A DNA stretch of 64,000 nt from Reticulitermes speratus (taxonomy: Eukaryota > Arthropoda > Insecta > Blattodea > Rhinotermitidae). The translations under genes and the position numbers were made by a program. Below, piece after piece: positions 43,863 through 55,210 of this stretch. The notes beneath the pieces were generated by a model. It did not search any database. It worked only from the letters and a program-made list of their open reading frames with translations, and was not told the DNA's origin. The DNA is taken from contig JAJKFL010000014.1 in the NCBI GenBank assembly GCA_021186555.1, positions 23,567,033 through 23,631,032 on the forward strand, written 5' to 3'. Every line of letters begins with the position of its first letter. The first letter of the stretch is position 1.

Positions 43863-44942
43863 TTTAGTTGACGTATAATTAATTTATAAAAATTGTGATG
43901 TTATAACACTTTAAATTAGGTGTACCTAGTTATATAGACAACAGCAAGGCATGAAATCTCTGAAATCTTTGCGTATGTTCACGGCAGTGACAGTATGGTG
44001 CAGTAGAAAAATAAGGGTGTTGCCATTCATTTACAATTGCCTCTTAATATGAGTGTTTGAATGGTGTCCCCTCCCGCTGTTCTTGCGTTACGTGTTTTCA
44101 TAGAGGACACGTGCGCTGAGGTTTCAAGTACTTGTTGTGCGAACTTTGCTCGGATGGGGGACGGGGCCAGGGAGGGGGAAGAATTCTCAACACGGATAAT
44201 TTCAAAATTTACTCTCTAGATGGTGTTTTGATACAGCATACATATTGAGTTCTCTAGAGTAGCTGAACTCAAGAACTGTGGTCCAGCGTGTTATTACTAG
44301 TAGAACCCAGTTCATGATCCAGTTAGTCCTCATCAGACTTTATATATTATAGCATTTTTTCATAACTTATTTTATTTTTCACTTGTCAAAAGAGTAGACC
44401 CCCCCCATTCGTCACATTAATTCTCTCGGCGCTGAATATAACATTCATCGTCATAGTGGGAAAAGTCATTGTTCTTCGTTGTTTCAGGCCATTCTTGCAA
44501 TAACATAAAACGTTGCTTTCATGAAATATGTTTTATTTGTATCAGAGCTATCATACGTTAGGCAGTAGAAGTGAAAGAAACAAAATTATTACTGTCTAAG
44601 CCACACATTACGAAGGCTTATGAGACAGTGAAAGGAAAACTCCAGTCATACAGATGTTAGCAGTGATTTTCAAGCTACTGCCTCATTGCATCCTATGAAA
44701 ATGTCTCCAATACCGATCGAACAAGAGTTGAATAGGTCACAGAATTGGCTTGGACGTCTTCGAAATGAGATACGTTATGTCCTTATCGATAATTTAACTC
44801 AGATTATTTTCTCAATAGTCACTTTACTGAGTTATCCCGAATCTATCAATAGGAGTAAAGAGAATAAACTTAGTGTAATTGAAGGTTTTTCCCAAATTTG
44901 GGCACTTGAAATCAAGGTTGGTTAGGTTTATATATGTATATA
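43863..44942. other. Unassigned sequence
   Basis: A C-run at 44400-44406 and a G-rich stretch at 44150-44180. A 79-codon frame at 44686-44925 has no recognised domain. Confidence 0.4.
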
Positions 44943-45198
44943 TTTTTTTCTATGTCTCGACAGCCCTATATGGGCCTGTGCCTCCTCGTTTCATCGAGGC
45001 TTCACGATCACACACATTTAGACACACCACAGTCGGTAGGACTCCTCTGGACGAGGGACCAGCTCGTCGCAGAGACCTCTACCTGACAACACACACAAGA
45101 GACAGACATCCATGCCCCCGGTGGGATTCGAACCCACGATTCTAGTAAGTGAGTGGCCGAAGACCCACGCCTTAGACCGCACGGCCACTGGGATCGGC
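44943..45198 (-). mobile_element. SINE-1 copy, younger-looking subfamily
   Basis: Minus strand, full length. Sense end reads GGGCTGTCGAGACATAG plus A tail. The head is intact, with B box seen as GGGATTCGAACCCACGAT and A box in the CTTAGACCGCACGGCCACTG complement. Nearly identical over its length to the copy at 54831-55095. Both sides carry TTATATATATGTATA-type words (44928-44942 and 45199-45215), a probable TSD blurred by TA repeats. Confidence 0.9.
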
Positions 45199-45589
45199 TT
45201 ATATATATGTATATACATATATTTTTTTTGGCATTTGCACGATGCTTTTCGTAACAAACCAGTAAGTGAATGATCATATCAGTATTTGTACCCTGCACGT
45301 CAGTTTTATCAATGCAGTTAGGTGGTCCGGACAATAGCTTGCAGAGCAGTTGAGAGGTATGTAGTCCATAGAGTATCAGTCGTACAACCTGAATGGACGA
45401 AACCATTTGCAAGATGTTGGCATAGACGGAAAGGTAATACTAAGATTGATATTAAAGAAATGGGATGTGAGAATGTTGCTTATGGTAACAGAGAAGAGCC
45501 ACCGTGAATCTTAGTCATAGCCAGTTACCGGAAGGAGATTTGAAAATGTGCTTCCCGAATACATAATAGTGGAGCCAACCAGTTGACCG

Positions 45590-45675
45590 TGACGTCCGGT
45601 GGGGGGAATTTTTGACTGCCTGAGCAACTGTCAGATTTTAAAGAAGAAATTTATTCGCTTGGGTTAGTTCATTCT
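45590..45675 (+). mobile_element. Doubtful LINE 3' UTR scrap
   Basis: GGGGGGAATTTTTGACTGCC TGAG and TTTAAAGAAGAAATTTATTC follow the order of the LINE tail only loosely, ending in GGGTTAGTT. Confidence 0.35.
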
Positions 45676-45904
45676 CTTTTAGAAAACCTACTCTGCATGG
45701 AGAAAATTGATGAAGACATAGTAAATGTAATCGATTTTAACAAGCCGTTTTTGTGATTGCTATAACGGAAAATTGAAATACTGCGGTTTGGAAGTGATTA
45801 TGAAACGTTTAATTGCAAAATAAGACATTTATAATCGTTATGTTAAATCGAGGATGTGTAAGATATCAGTACCTTTTGAAGGCTTGACTGTTTAGGTTAT
45901 GTAT

Positions 45905-46165
45905 TTTTAAACCACAAGCTGCGGACTCTACGACCAAAGAATCGGAGTTCGATTACTATCAAAAGACCTTCTCCTGTTTACTGCGTCCAGAGCAGCCCTG
46001 AGACCCACCGAGCCCCATACCCCGTGGGTACCCAGGACTTTTTTTTTTACGGAAATAGAATTTTCAGGACGTGAAGATTATGGTGAGTGAAGCTATGCCC
46101 CCATTTACCCACACGTGCCGTCGGCGCGGTGCGTAAGTAAGCAGATGGAGAACTTTACCTTATAG
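45905..46165 (+). mobile_element. SINE-2 copy, strongly diverged
   Basis: B-box-like AATCGGAGTTCGATTACTAT, then CCCTGAGACCCACCGAGCCC, ATACCCCGTGGGTACCCAGG and AGTGAAGCTATGCCCCCATT keep the SINE-2 order. Head and tail are decayed. Confidence 0.5.
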
Positions 46166-47839
46166 GATAAGCTTAGCAGGAAACAGCTTATGTATCTGTG
46201 TGGACTGCATTACGAAGTAATGCTGATTAATTACTGATTGGTCGTTGTAATTATATGTAATTTGGAAGGAGATTGATACGTGGTCGTGAATGATGAAGGG
46301 GTACGAATTTGGAAGAATGGGATCGTCTTCTATTTCAAACTCAAATTTCTTCTAGTTCAACCTCGAATATATGGGATGTATCTGAAGCGATTGAAGGAGA
46401 CTAGAAAGCAGCCCTGGCAAGTTTCAAACTGGGTAACTCCCGAATAAAGTTTTAGAGGGCACAGCTATACTAAACCTGCTGAGTAACCACTACAAGTATG
46501 AACTTTATTGTCATACATGCAGTATCAGCTTTCCGGTGTCCTGCGGTTTACATTTTGAGCACCGTGCCTAACATAACACTTGAATGATAATGGCCATTCA
46601 AGTCATGCCCGGTTTATTTCAGACTCTACCACTTCACACGATGCAATTTACATGACATTGATCGTCACAGGAACTATTAGGTTATGCCCCACCATTGTTA
46701 AACTTTATTCCGTCTGGTGAATATAATTTTTCCCCCATGCTACTGTTGTTCTCTTTATTGGAGATGTTATTGTTGCTTGGCATGTACTATATACACGTAG
46801 TTTGAATATAACCACAATAGTACAACACAATACAAAGTACTGCACTGTGAACACGTTTACAATGCTGCTGCATGTTTGTTTCACATCCAGTGGCAGAGCA
46901 TTCATTGAATGAAACAGACAAAATAGTGAGGCCACACAATGTGCATGTGTGGATATTGCAATTCAATTTAATTCTCGTTGTTCCGCGTCCCTTCCCCTGA
47001 ATACTGCTCAATGCTCAGTGGCAACTGGCTGTGGTGACTATTGAGGTAAAAGATACACACATTGTAAAGCTATCACGATGTACTGTACGTCCCGCGTCTA
47101 ATTTTCGTGGAACATTGGCCTAATTCAGTGCACTGCCCTTTTATTTGTGTTCTTTGTTAGTTTGTGTACATATGAATACAAATGAACCTCTCTTCTCACT
47201 TAGGTATTGTTTTCTCCCACACCTGAAATTACTGCTTACTCAGAATTATTTGTTGAAAATGACTACATGGCTTTCAGTTTGTTCTCCACTCGCCTTTCTA
47301 ACCATTTGGGCGTTCTCAGAGCTCTGCGAAGCTGGGAGAATGACGTAATTTTTTGTTTTATGAAGCTTATTGTTTATTATAAAACGGTGCTTCAGTTTTC
47401 ATTCTGATTAATTTAGTGAACACCAATACGTTGTTTTTTACATTCATGGAAGTGAGCTGGGTTTGTGGTGGAAATAATTTTCAACCGTAAATTTCTTTAA
47501 AGTACACTAACGTAATAATACTAAATATTCTTATGAACATAAGAGTCGCTTAGGGGAACATAAAATTCGCCGCTTTTTTGAAACTCGGATTTCAAAGGCC
47601 GTGTTCACGAAGTCTGATAATGGAAGCTACCCAGAGACAGTTCGTCCCAGTCCATACTTTGACAGCCTTTTGCTCTGATTTAATTTTTATTATTTTCCTT
47701 TCAACTACACCTTAGAACAAAGTGATTTACTGTCCTCGAGGTTTTCAGGTCAAAATGTTATGGTGTATGTATTTCTCATATTTTTTTGCTAAATTTTAAA
47801 TTTCCAAAGACGAATAATTTGCTGCGTTTAGAACCTTTT
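46166..47839. other. Unassigned sequence
   Basis: Frames of 66-76 codons at 46705-47011 (-) and 47145-47407 (+), none recognised. Confidence 0.4.
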
Positions 47840-48415
47840 TCTTCCAGTTTCCTGTCCAAAAATATAAAAATTATAATATGTGAAATGGAATTTTTCCTGT
47901 TGTATTTTATGGGTATGAAATTTGGTTTCTCGTATTGAGGGAGGAACATAGGCTGAGGGTTTTCGAGAATAGGGTGCTGAGGAAGGTATTTGGGTCTAAG
48001 AGGGACGAGGTAACGGGGAAATGGAAAAGACTACATAACGAGGAGCCTTGTAATCTGTACTCCTCACCAAATACTCTTTGGGTGATGAAATCAATAATAA
48101 TGATATGGGCGGGACATGTAGCACGTATAGAGTGGAGGAGAGGTGCATATATGGTTTTGGTGGGGACATATGAGGGAAAGACACCACTTGGACGATCTAG
48201 ATGTAGGTGGGAGAATAATATTAAAGTGGATCTTCAAGAAATTGGATAGGGGCATGCAGTGGTTTGATCTGGCTGAGAATAGCGACAGGTGGCCGGCTTT
48301 TGCGAATACGATATTGAACCTCTAGTTTTCATAAAATGCAGGGAATTTCTTGACTAGCTGAGGTAGCTTCTTAAGGAGGATTCTGCTTCATGGAGTTAGT
48401 TATTTAGTTAATTTG
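47840..48415 (+). mobile_element. LINE, best-preserved C-terminal frame plus tail
   Basis: One frame is open for about 120 codons to the TAG at 48247-48249. It reads FPVVFYGYEIWFLVLREEHR, then VFENRVLRKVFGSKRDEVTG, LHNEEPCNLYSSPN, WAGHVARIEWRRGAYMVLVG, TPLGRSRCRWENNIKVDLQE. A +1 frame continues DRGMQWFDLAENSDRWPAFA and ends NTILNL. The 3' UTR (AATGCAGGGAATTTCTTGAC, then GGATTCTGCTTCATGGAG) and a TTAGTTATTTAGTTA tail complete it. The piece lacks everything upstream of the end of the reverse transcriptase domain, so it is a 5'-truncated insertion with moderate divergence. Confidence 0.85.
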
Positions 48416-50036
48416 TTTGTAAGTTGCTGATTTGCAATAACTGACACTGTACTTTTCTATCGCCGTGATACGCAATATTTGGTAATTACAATTTCTTTTA
48501 TAGGCGTTTTCAATGAGATATAATCGGAGGTCATGCACTATATCAGTTGCCTTCACGTAGTATGCTCCAACCTCAGAACTACTGTCTGTTTTATCCTCGC
48601 TATCGGGGATCCCCAGTAAGATATTTGATCTCTGACAAAACCCAGAGATCCCCTGAGATTCGTCCAACAAAATCTTTATGAATATAAAAATGTGGGAATA
48701 AATTCCATAGCGACTTCGTGCACCTGATATGTAACAAATTTAGAGTATGACCTGAGATTGTATTTATGAAATCTATGTCATTTTGGAATAAATTATATGT
48801 ATCGCTTTATATAACACAGTACCTAACGTTCACTGAGGTCTTTGGTTATCCGTCATACAGCTTTCTTGAGTGAGTTATGTACTCAGAAAATATAATCTGA
48901 GAAAAACTCTATCAAGAATCCAGTATTAAAAGTTATTAAATTTTGACTGTACTTATCCTGTAATTGTACTCGTAAATGTCAGAGTCCATATTAACAAGTC
49001 CTTAATCACTGGAGCGGGAAAGAAATTCCTCGCCTATTAATATATATATATATATATATAATCAGGAAATAAGCAATGAGTTTGTTGCTTCAGGAATTTC
49101 TTAGGGCACTTAATAGCACACCTAGGGGATTACACTCCGAGTAAAAAATTTATAACTTACATATCTGCTGACTTATCTCGTAGATTCACATTTCCTTTTA
49201 TATTGATTCCAAATGTATCTCCACCTTCACGGCGGAAATAGATCAAGATAGACTGCAGGAGGAAGAAAGTCGAATGCTGACTGAGGCGTAACTCTTTACC
49301 TCAACCTCGTGCTACTTTAAGGTAGTTGAGCTACACTTCTGTTCCCCCATACATCTTCACGGTGCCTCATTAAGTGCAGGATTGACGTTACATTTGTTAT
49401 TTTATAGTATATTTTATTTGTGTCAAATTTCTAATAGGAATAATTTATTTTACTTAATATATTATTCGGAGTACACTTTTTCAATTTAAAAATTTATGAA
49501 AATTTTGTGTAGCATGATTTGCCAGTACATCTACTCAGCACCACCCTCTTTACAAAAAATCTACTACTACTACTACTACCACCACGACAATTACTACTGC
49601 TACTACTAATTCTAAAGTTTTGAGCGAGTGGAATCATATTTCCACGATTTGTTTGTACGTATGTTCATGGTAACGTGCTGAACACTTGCAGTAAGCATTC
49701 ACTAATTTGTTTCGGAATCCGCAGTAAGAGAAACGCCTGCCAAGAGGAGAGTAGTTGTCCTGCTTCACAACTAAGGTGGAGAATTTGCCGCACCATTACG
49801 GCGTTCTGCGCCTCACCTGCGTGTTTACGAAACTGGTTTTAATTTCACAGGAGCGGAAGGTGGGAGCCATTGATTCTCCAAATGCTGCAGAACGTTTGGT
49901 CTGAGTATGTGGTTTGAATTCCACAGCTTTACGGGCGTTCGTGAGAGATATATTTAAAAGCGTTTTATTTAACCCGGCTGTCGCGTGCTATTTACCTAGC
50001 GTCGACAGTAAGAAGAATGAAATATGAACCTGAAGC
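48416..50036. other. Unassigned sequence with microsatellites
   Basis: (AT)n at 49037-49061 and (CTA)n at 49561-49608. An 88-codon frame at 48404-48670 (-) has no recognised domain. Confidence 0.4.
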
Positions 50037-50190
50037 ACTCGTAAAATATTAGTGACAGGGGGAATTGGAGAACTCGGTGAGAAGCATGTTCAAGTATCAC
50101 TTTGTGTACAAACGTCCCACATGGACCGGCCTGGAAACGAACCCGATCATTCTGAACAGGAAGCCGACGAATAACTGCTTGAGCCATGAT
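50037..50190 (-). mobile_element. SINE-3 copy
   Basis: Sense begins ATCATGGCTCAAGCAGTTAT (A box; compare CATGGCTCAGGCGGTTAG at 43280). It continues GATCGGGTTCGTTTCCAGGC (B box) and GGTCCATGTGGGACGTTTGT, and ends in CACCGAGTTCTCCAATTCCCCCTGTCAC-like text. The B box is mutated at one conserved base. Confidence 0.65.
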
Positions 50191-50266
50191 CGTTTGCAGC
50201 CGCCGTCTTTACCCTTTGCTTCAGATTTAGTTCTGTGATTTGGGCCTATAATGCAGTTGAAGGTTA

Positions 50267-50395
50267 CTGCTTTCTGGGATGTAACTCCGTGTAGTGTGAT
50301 AGTAGTTTGTCGGCATTTCAGACTACCCTGCTGCCTCTAACATTATGTTAAACATACTCCTACCAGACTACACGGAATCACATCATAGACGACAG
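50267..50395. mobile_element. Inverted-repeat (hairpin) element remnant
   Basis: Left arm at 50267-50313 (…TTTCTGGGATGTAACTCCGT GTAGT…), right arm at 50348-50395 as its inverted partner (sense GATGTGATTCCGTGTAGTCT). About three quarters of the positions pair. The order TCTGGG…CCGTGTAGT…TAGTTTGTCGGCATTTCAGA parallels the 34503 arm (TCTGGG…CGGCGTCGT…TTGCTTACCGACGTTTTGGG). It is therefore an older relative of that element. The central hairpin motif is no longer visible. Confidence 0.5.
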
Positions 50396-51535
50396 TAATC
50401 TTCACTGTCATCGGTATGGCGATCTCAAATTCACGTTTCTCAAATTTCTGTTAAAATTGTATTTAATTTTCTAGTCTTATCTACCTTTTCACATGTGAGA
50501 AAACGCCACCTTTACCTCGTCAGTTGGAAATCGAACGGCTATATGCCGCATAAATTCAGGTATATTTATATTTACAGCATGAAGTTAGACGGCAAGTGAG
50601 GATTCTGAACTGGACGAAGGATTTTCAATTCCTAACTGAAGCATTCGAATTTGTCTCTTTAGCCATAACAGAACTACTGGACAACGTTACGGTGGAATAT
50701 GATGGATATTTTTTGTTTACCAGCACCTTTTCGATTGCATAGGTTATAACAATATAAGAACTAGGAGGTAGGAAGCTTTTCTTACAATATACGTATATCA
50801 TCTGCTTAAAATAATTGAGAAAATCCACGAGTATTCTTTTTCAGTGTTCTGTGCATCAGGGCTGACAGTCGAATCCGAGACCTCTCAAACCCTGAACATA
50901 AATACGAGTACACGATAGTTCGGTATCATATGTGTAGGTGCCACAACTTTAGATTTCTTTTCTTACTTTACATTAGCAATGAATTATATTTTAAAACTCC
51001 TAATTAACTTTCAAGCTTAGATGTGCGTAGCGCAGTTTCACGGTACACACACACACGTACGCACGTATCAAGACCTACGTGCAAACACAATCCCAATTTT
51101 TGAAACTGATCACATGACACAATGAGAGGCAAATTCTGTATCCTTTTTAGCACTCCTTCTCCACCTCCACTGCACTTTCCAAGATGTGGATTTTGTGTCT
51201 GCATGAAGCCTTAGCATCATCTCATAGGATTTGTCCTTTCCTATCCCCTTTGAAAATATGGCACAGGCTTATCGGTGTCCTAGTCAGTCCATTTAAAATA
51301 ACGCAGAATTTTGATCAAGTGAAGATAAGGTAGTGGCTATAACCGATCAATAATCACATGAAAGCATGGAGCCGGGGCTCTATCCAAACTAAACGGAAGC
51401 CTATTGTATTTAGTGTATTATTATTGTAATGTGTAGCCCACACGAGAGGGACGGGAAACGCATAGAGAAGTTTAGGTAGGAAGGAAGACACCAGTATTAA
51501 GAACAGACGTTATGTGAGGTTTGAAGACCTAACGA
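50396..51535. other. Unassigned sequence
   Basis: CA-rich stretch at 51045-51055. Frames of about 66 codons with no recognised domain. Confidence 0.4.
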
Positions 51536-51770
51536 TAGGTGAATGGAATCATTTGGAGAGCCTTTGGAGTGGATGAGAAAACAATATTAAACCATATACT
51601 AAAGAAATAAATGAGTGGATAAATTGAACTTATCTGGCTTGGAAGAGGGATCATTGTATGGCTCTTTCGTACACTATAACGAAGCTGTAGTTTGCACAGA
51701 AGGCAGAGAGTTTCTCGTTTCTCTGATGAACTCTCAGTTTTACAAGGAGGTCTCTGCTCCACGAAGTCAT
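51536..51770 (+). mobile_element. LINE 3' end remnant
   Basis: CCTTTGGAGTGGATGAGAAA and ACAATATTAAACCATATACT correspond to 'PRRRWEDNIK'. GTGGATAAATTGAACTTATC TGGC matches 'DWINLAQ'. GGTCTCTGCTCCACGAAGTC is the 3' UTR word. Stops in all frames. Confidence 0.55.
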
Positions 51771-52081
51771 TGGGTTGTGATTTTCCTTTACGTCACTTTC
51801 TCCAGCCCAAGTAGTAGGTCTGCATCCCAGTGAAGGTGAAAAATTAGGGCGAAGGAAATTCTTTAGCATGTTTTTAATGGGCAAAGTGGTTTTATGTTAC
51901 ACGCCCACTAACGAAGTAGAGCAAGGACTTCTACTTTCATTTTCAGTATAATTTTAACATTAAAATAAATTATGCAATGATTTATGAACCAGAAACAAGT
52001 CTAAACAACTCTCCATATTTTAACAGTACGCTCTGCTCAGGTGTTTTATTGGTGTAAATAGTCTCCATTATAGCGTTCACG

Positions 52082-52226
52082 AGTCTGGACCGTCTTCTGG
52101 GCCGGTTGAATCCATTCCGGACCCTCATATCCTGTTACTTTAAAGAACCAGATTAATATTATGCTCCCATTTAAACCTAGGTCTTTAAGTTTGCCTGTTT
52201 CCTTCAGGATTTCCAAATAATTTCTT
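52082..52226 (-). mobile_element. LINE ORF remnant, minus strand
   Basis: Sense: GAAATTATTTGGAAATCCTG AAGG ('LFGNPEG', for LVGKPEG), then CTAGGTTTAAATGGGAGCAT AATATTAATCTGG ('LGLNGSIIL', for RCRWENNIKM) and TCCAGACTCGTG near the low end. Heavily decayed. Confidence 0.55.
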
Positions 52227-52670
52227 TAAGCAGAGGGTTTTAGAGGGAATCTGTCATACATCGGGAGAACTTTCCTTAGGTAACTTTACATCGATATAAC
52301 CAAATAAACCTACATGCAAAGTTGAACGCTTAAGGAGATAATGGCGAGATAAATTTTAAAGAGTGAAAATTGTTATAATACATTTATTGATTACCAAATA
52401 CATATTAAAACGAGGGTGAATTTGTATTTGCTGTAATGTTAACATCTGTACTTAATATCCCATATGACTCATACCCCCACCCCACCTGCCTGGTATCTTT
52501 CCCCTTCCATCCCTTATTACTGTAAGTTCGGTTTCTTTTAGAGATGGAAATTTCTGACGAAAAACCTTGTTCCGGTGCATTAGTTATTAGTGTATATATT
52601 TGTGCGTATACATAATAAATTATACAGTGTGCACAACAATTCTTCTTTATTTTAAACTGTGATGTTTTGC

Positions 52671-52729
52671 GACATATTTCGGCCATTATATTAAGGCCAT
52701 CTTCAGACACTTTATACAAAGTCGCAAAC
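52671..52729 (-). ncRNA. Hammerhead-core-like hairpin with outer stem
   Basis: Minus strand: CTGAAGA (52706-52700), T, GGCC … GGCC hairpin, GAAA (52680-52677), then U, AU, G, U, C, which fits a one-pair stem III and a UC cleavage site. Farther out, GTTTGCGAC (52729-52721) can pair with GTCGCAAAAC (52673-52664), but this uses the same GUC and so competes with the ribozyme fold. The heptamer has one change from CTGATGA. Confidence 0.4.
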
Positions 52730-52849
52730 AATACACAAGGGAAAAATACCACATATTATAAATAGATCAAGTCCCTAAGTTTAAAATTGAATTTGTGGAT
52801 AGTAACAATGCTAGATACATGCGAAAACTAGGTACCTATTTTTGCTTTG

Positions 52850-53105
52850 TCTTGCTACGAGCTGGACGGTCCGGGGATCGAATTCCGGTGGGGGCGAGAT
52901 TTTCAGCACCCGTCCAGACCGGCCCTGGGGCTTACCCAGCCTCCTATACAATGGGTACCGGGTCATACCCGGGGGTAAAGCGGCCGAGGCGTGGCGTTGA
53001 CCACCCACCCCATCTAGCGCCGAGGTTAAAGAAAGAGTAGAGCTCCACCTCTACTCCCCCTCTGAGCCTTCATGGCCTGTTCTAGGGTGAACTTTTACCT
53101 TTACC
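52850..53105 (+). mobile_element. SINE-2 copy, 5'-truncated, well preserved
   Basis: Starts within the tRNA-like head (GCTACGAGCTGGACGGTCCG) and keeps B box GGGGATCGAATTCCGG. The body is GACCGGCCCTGGGGCTTACC, AATGGGTACCGGGTCATACC, CGGGGGTAAAGCGGCCGAGG, CTCCACCTCTACTCCCCCTC, and it ends GGCCTGTTCTAGGGTGAACT plus TTTTACCTTTACC. Confidence 0.85.
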
Positions 53106-54569
53106 TCAGTGAATAGTGATACCATTTAATAATTTGTATTAGGTCTAAAGACAACGTAGATTTATCAATTAAAAATATATTTATATACATGTACTTTGTA
53201 TTAGGCCCTAAATTAGTGTTTATTTGTGTAACTGAAATGCTGGTGTAAACCTACAACTTTTAAATCTGGACCTACAACATTTATATCTTCGGTGTTTTCA
53301 AAATTTCTCTTGCCCTCAAGAATAATTTTCAGAGGCACGAAGCCAGCAGGCCTGTTCTTGAAGTTAGAAAAAGAAAGAAAATTTAACGCGACTTATTTAA
53401 TCTAGACTATGACGTTTACTCCAACAACTTCGCACTAAACACACCTTAGGTTTAAGTAGGTAATAATGTATAAGTGATGTTCCTGTCTGTAGATTTTGTT
53501 ATCATTTACAATACACTATTGTTTTATGACTGGGAGAAATGAATGTCGGATCTTTGAGTTGTGAACTGATGCCATGGCGTGAAGTTGTCTACTCACATCT
53601 AAAGCCAAATACGTGGAGCCCGACCTACATTTCCATACACGCCTACTAGGTGTCATGCGTAATTAAGCACAGGAGTATTTATTTATTTATTTATTCATAC
53701 ATATCAAAATAGAATGTGTTATGTGTGCTTGGCATGAAAAGGTACTAGAATTCCGTTCACACAGATTTGTTTCCCAGTGATAGACCTGTACATATATCTG
53801 AATACAATAAAGCCCTTATAATAAAAAATAACGAGCTTATACCAAGATATTTGTTTAAAACTAACTGGAATAAATTAAAAAGTTATTAAAAGACAAATAT
53901 AATGTGTACAAAATATTAAAACTGATGAAAAGTATGTGAACTAAGCGGCTGGTGCTTTGTAGAACACTTTTTCAGCTATTTTGGACACTGTAATATCAAC
54001 TCACGTATATCTTTTTTTTTTCGTGCCAACTTCTGCGGAATTCGTAACTACTTGCTGTGTTATATAATGTTGGAATAACTGTAAATAGTGAGCCTCATAA
54101 TTTTGTATTTAGGGATGTCTTCTGCTTTGATTTATATTAGGAAGTTGTTTTATTGTGTGGGTTACATAGAGTCAAATGGCAGCGTAATTATGAAATTCGG
54201 TTGTGAAAGGACATAAAGGAAAATTCTTGATCGATTTATTATGCTATTCCATCATTGTATTGGTTAAGGAAACCAGGACAATTTCAGTCACTATTGCCAA
54301 CCTTCAGAGGAAATTTACTAGCTCAAGCCTAATCCTTGTGCTCTAATGCATAGCACTTAATTACAGGCATGCTGATAATTATTTCTGCACCATGGAAAGC
54401 CCGCATATTCTCCCTACTCTAATGTTTTTAGGAAGTATCGGAACAAGAGGGAAGTACGTTATAATAATTCATCTAATTCTCTTTTCTCGGTACATGGAAA
54501 AGAAAACTGCAGAAAGCATGATCCCTAAGCACCATTTTGAAAGGAGTGGAAGTATGAGCGCCAGTTGAA
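53106..54569. other. Unassigned sequence
   Basis: AT-rich; (TTTA)n at 53676-53695. No repeat or frame recognised. Confidence 0.4.
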
Positions 54570-54779
54570 TATATAATCCTGTATATTAAACCAACGAAAT
54601 GCACCATCACTATCAATTTTTAATAGTAATATATACCTTTTTGCTGTTGTGTACTCTGTGTTATCGTGAGTTGTGAAGTGTACTGTCTGCCTGTCTTATG
54701 GGTTGTGTGCGGTAGTGTGTCTGGTTTTAGTACCTGCGTCAGGTACTTATGGATGTGAATTAAATGTAGTTTGAATCCC

Positions 54780-54806
54780 GTGATAATGGTCTAAGCAGAC
54801 CGAAAC
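54780..54806 (+). ncRNA. Hammerhead-core-like hairpin motif
   Basis: GTGATAA in place of CTGATGA, T, GGTCT (54788-54792), AAGC loop, AGACC (54797-54801), GAAAC (54802-54806). A one-pair stem III with ATAT loop followed by U-A fits a permissible UA site, but the outer stem is only about three pairs. Lies inside the 54585-55195 element. Confidence 0.4.
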
Positions 54807-54830
54807 ATATGTATGGAAAAGTTATATATA

Positions 54831-55095
54831 TATTTTTTCTATGGCTCGACAGCCCTATATGGGCCTGGGCCTCCTCATTTCGTCGAGGCTTCACGATCAC
54901 ACACATTTGAGACACACCACAGTCTGTAGGACTCCTCTGGACGAGGGACCAGCCCGTCGCAGAGACCTCTACCTGACATCACACAACACTCACAAGAGAC
55001 AGACATCCATGCCCCCGGTGGGATTCGAACCCACGATCCTAGTAAGCGAGCGGCCGCAGACCCACGCCTTAGACCGCACGGTCACTGGGATCGGC
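54831..55095 (-). mobile_element. SINE-1 copy nested in an inverted-repeat element
   Basis: Full-length minus-strand copy, very close to the one at 44943-45198. The head is complete (sense CCGATCCCAGTGACCGTGCG GTCTAAGG…) with B box seen as GGGATTCGAACCCACGATCC. TSD GGAAAAGT / GGAAAAGG at 54815-54822 and 55096-55103. A T6 + TA tail separates body and left TSD. Probably among the youngest insertions in the window. Confidence 0.9.
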
Positions 55096-55210
55096 GGAAA
55101 AGGTGTATATTACTATTAAAAATTAATAGTGAAGGTGCATTTCGTTGGTTTAATGTACAGTGAAGTTAAAATACACGGTGAAGGGCATATATAAGTATAT
55201 AATCCTGTAT

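Larger units (their letters stand above)
54585..55195. mobile_element. Composite element: long inverted repeats, ribozyme-like motif, nested SINE
   Basis: An approximately 56-bp inverted repeat bounds the unit. ATTAAACCAACGAAATGCAC (54585-54604) and what follows to 54641 is matched at 55098-55155 in inverted orientation with about four mismatches. A 15-bp direct repeat TATATAATCCTGTAT lies outside at 54570-54584 and 55196-55210. Inside are about 180 bp of unknown sequence with a hammerhead-like motif at 54780-54806, then a SINE-1 inserted just left of the right repeat. Without the SINE the element would be about 340 bp. No protein is encoded. The inverted end repeats and motif suggest a non-autonomous Penelope-like element, by inference. 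Confidence 0.65.

Noticed and set aside
45008-45412. 134-codon minus-strand frame
   Set aside because: Runs through the SINE-1 copy at 44943-45198. The SRSQWPCGLRRGSSA text is the translated tRNA-like head.
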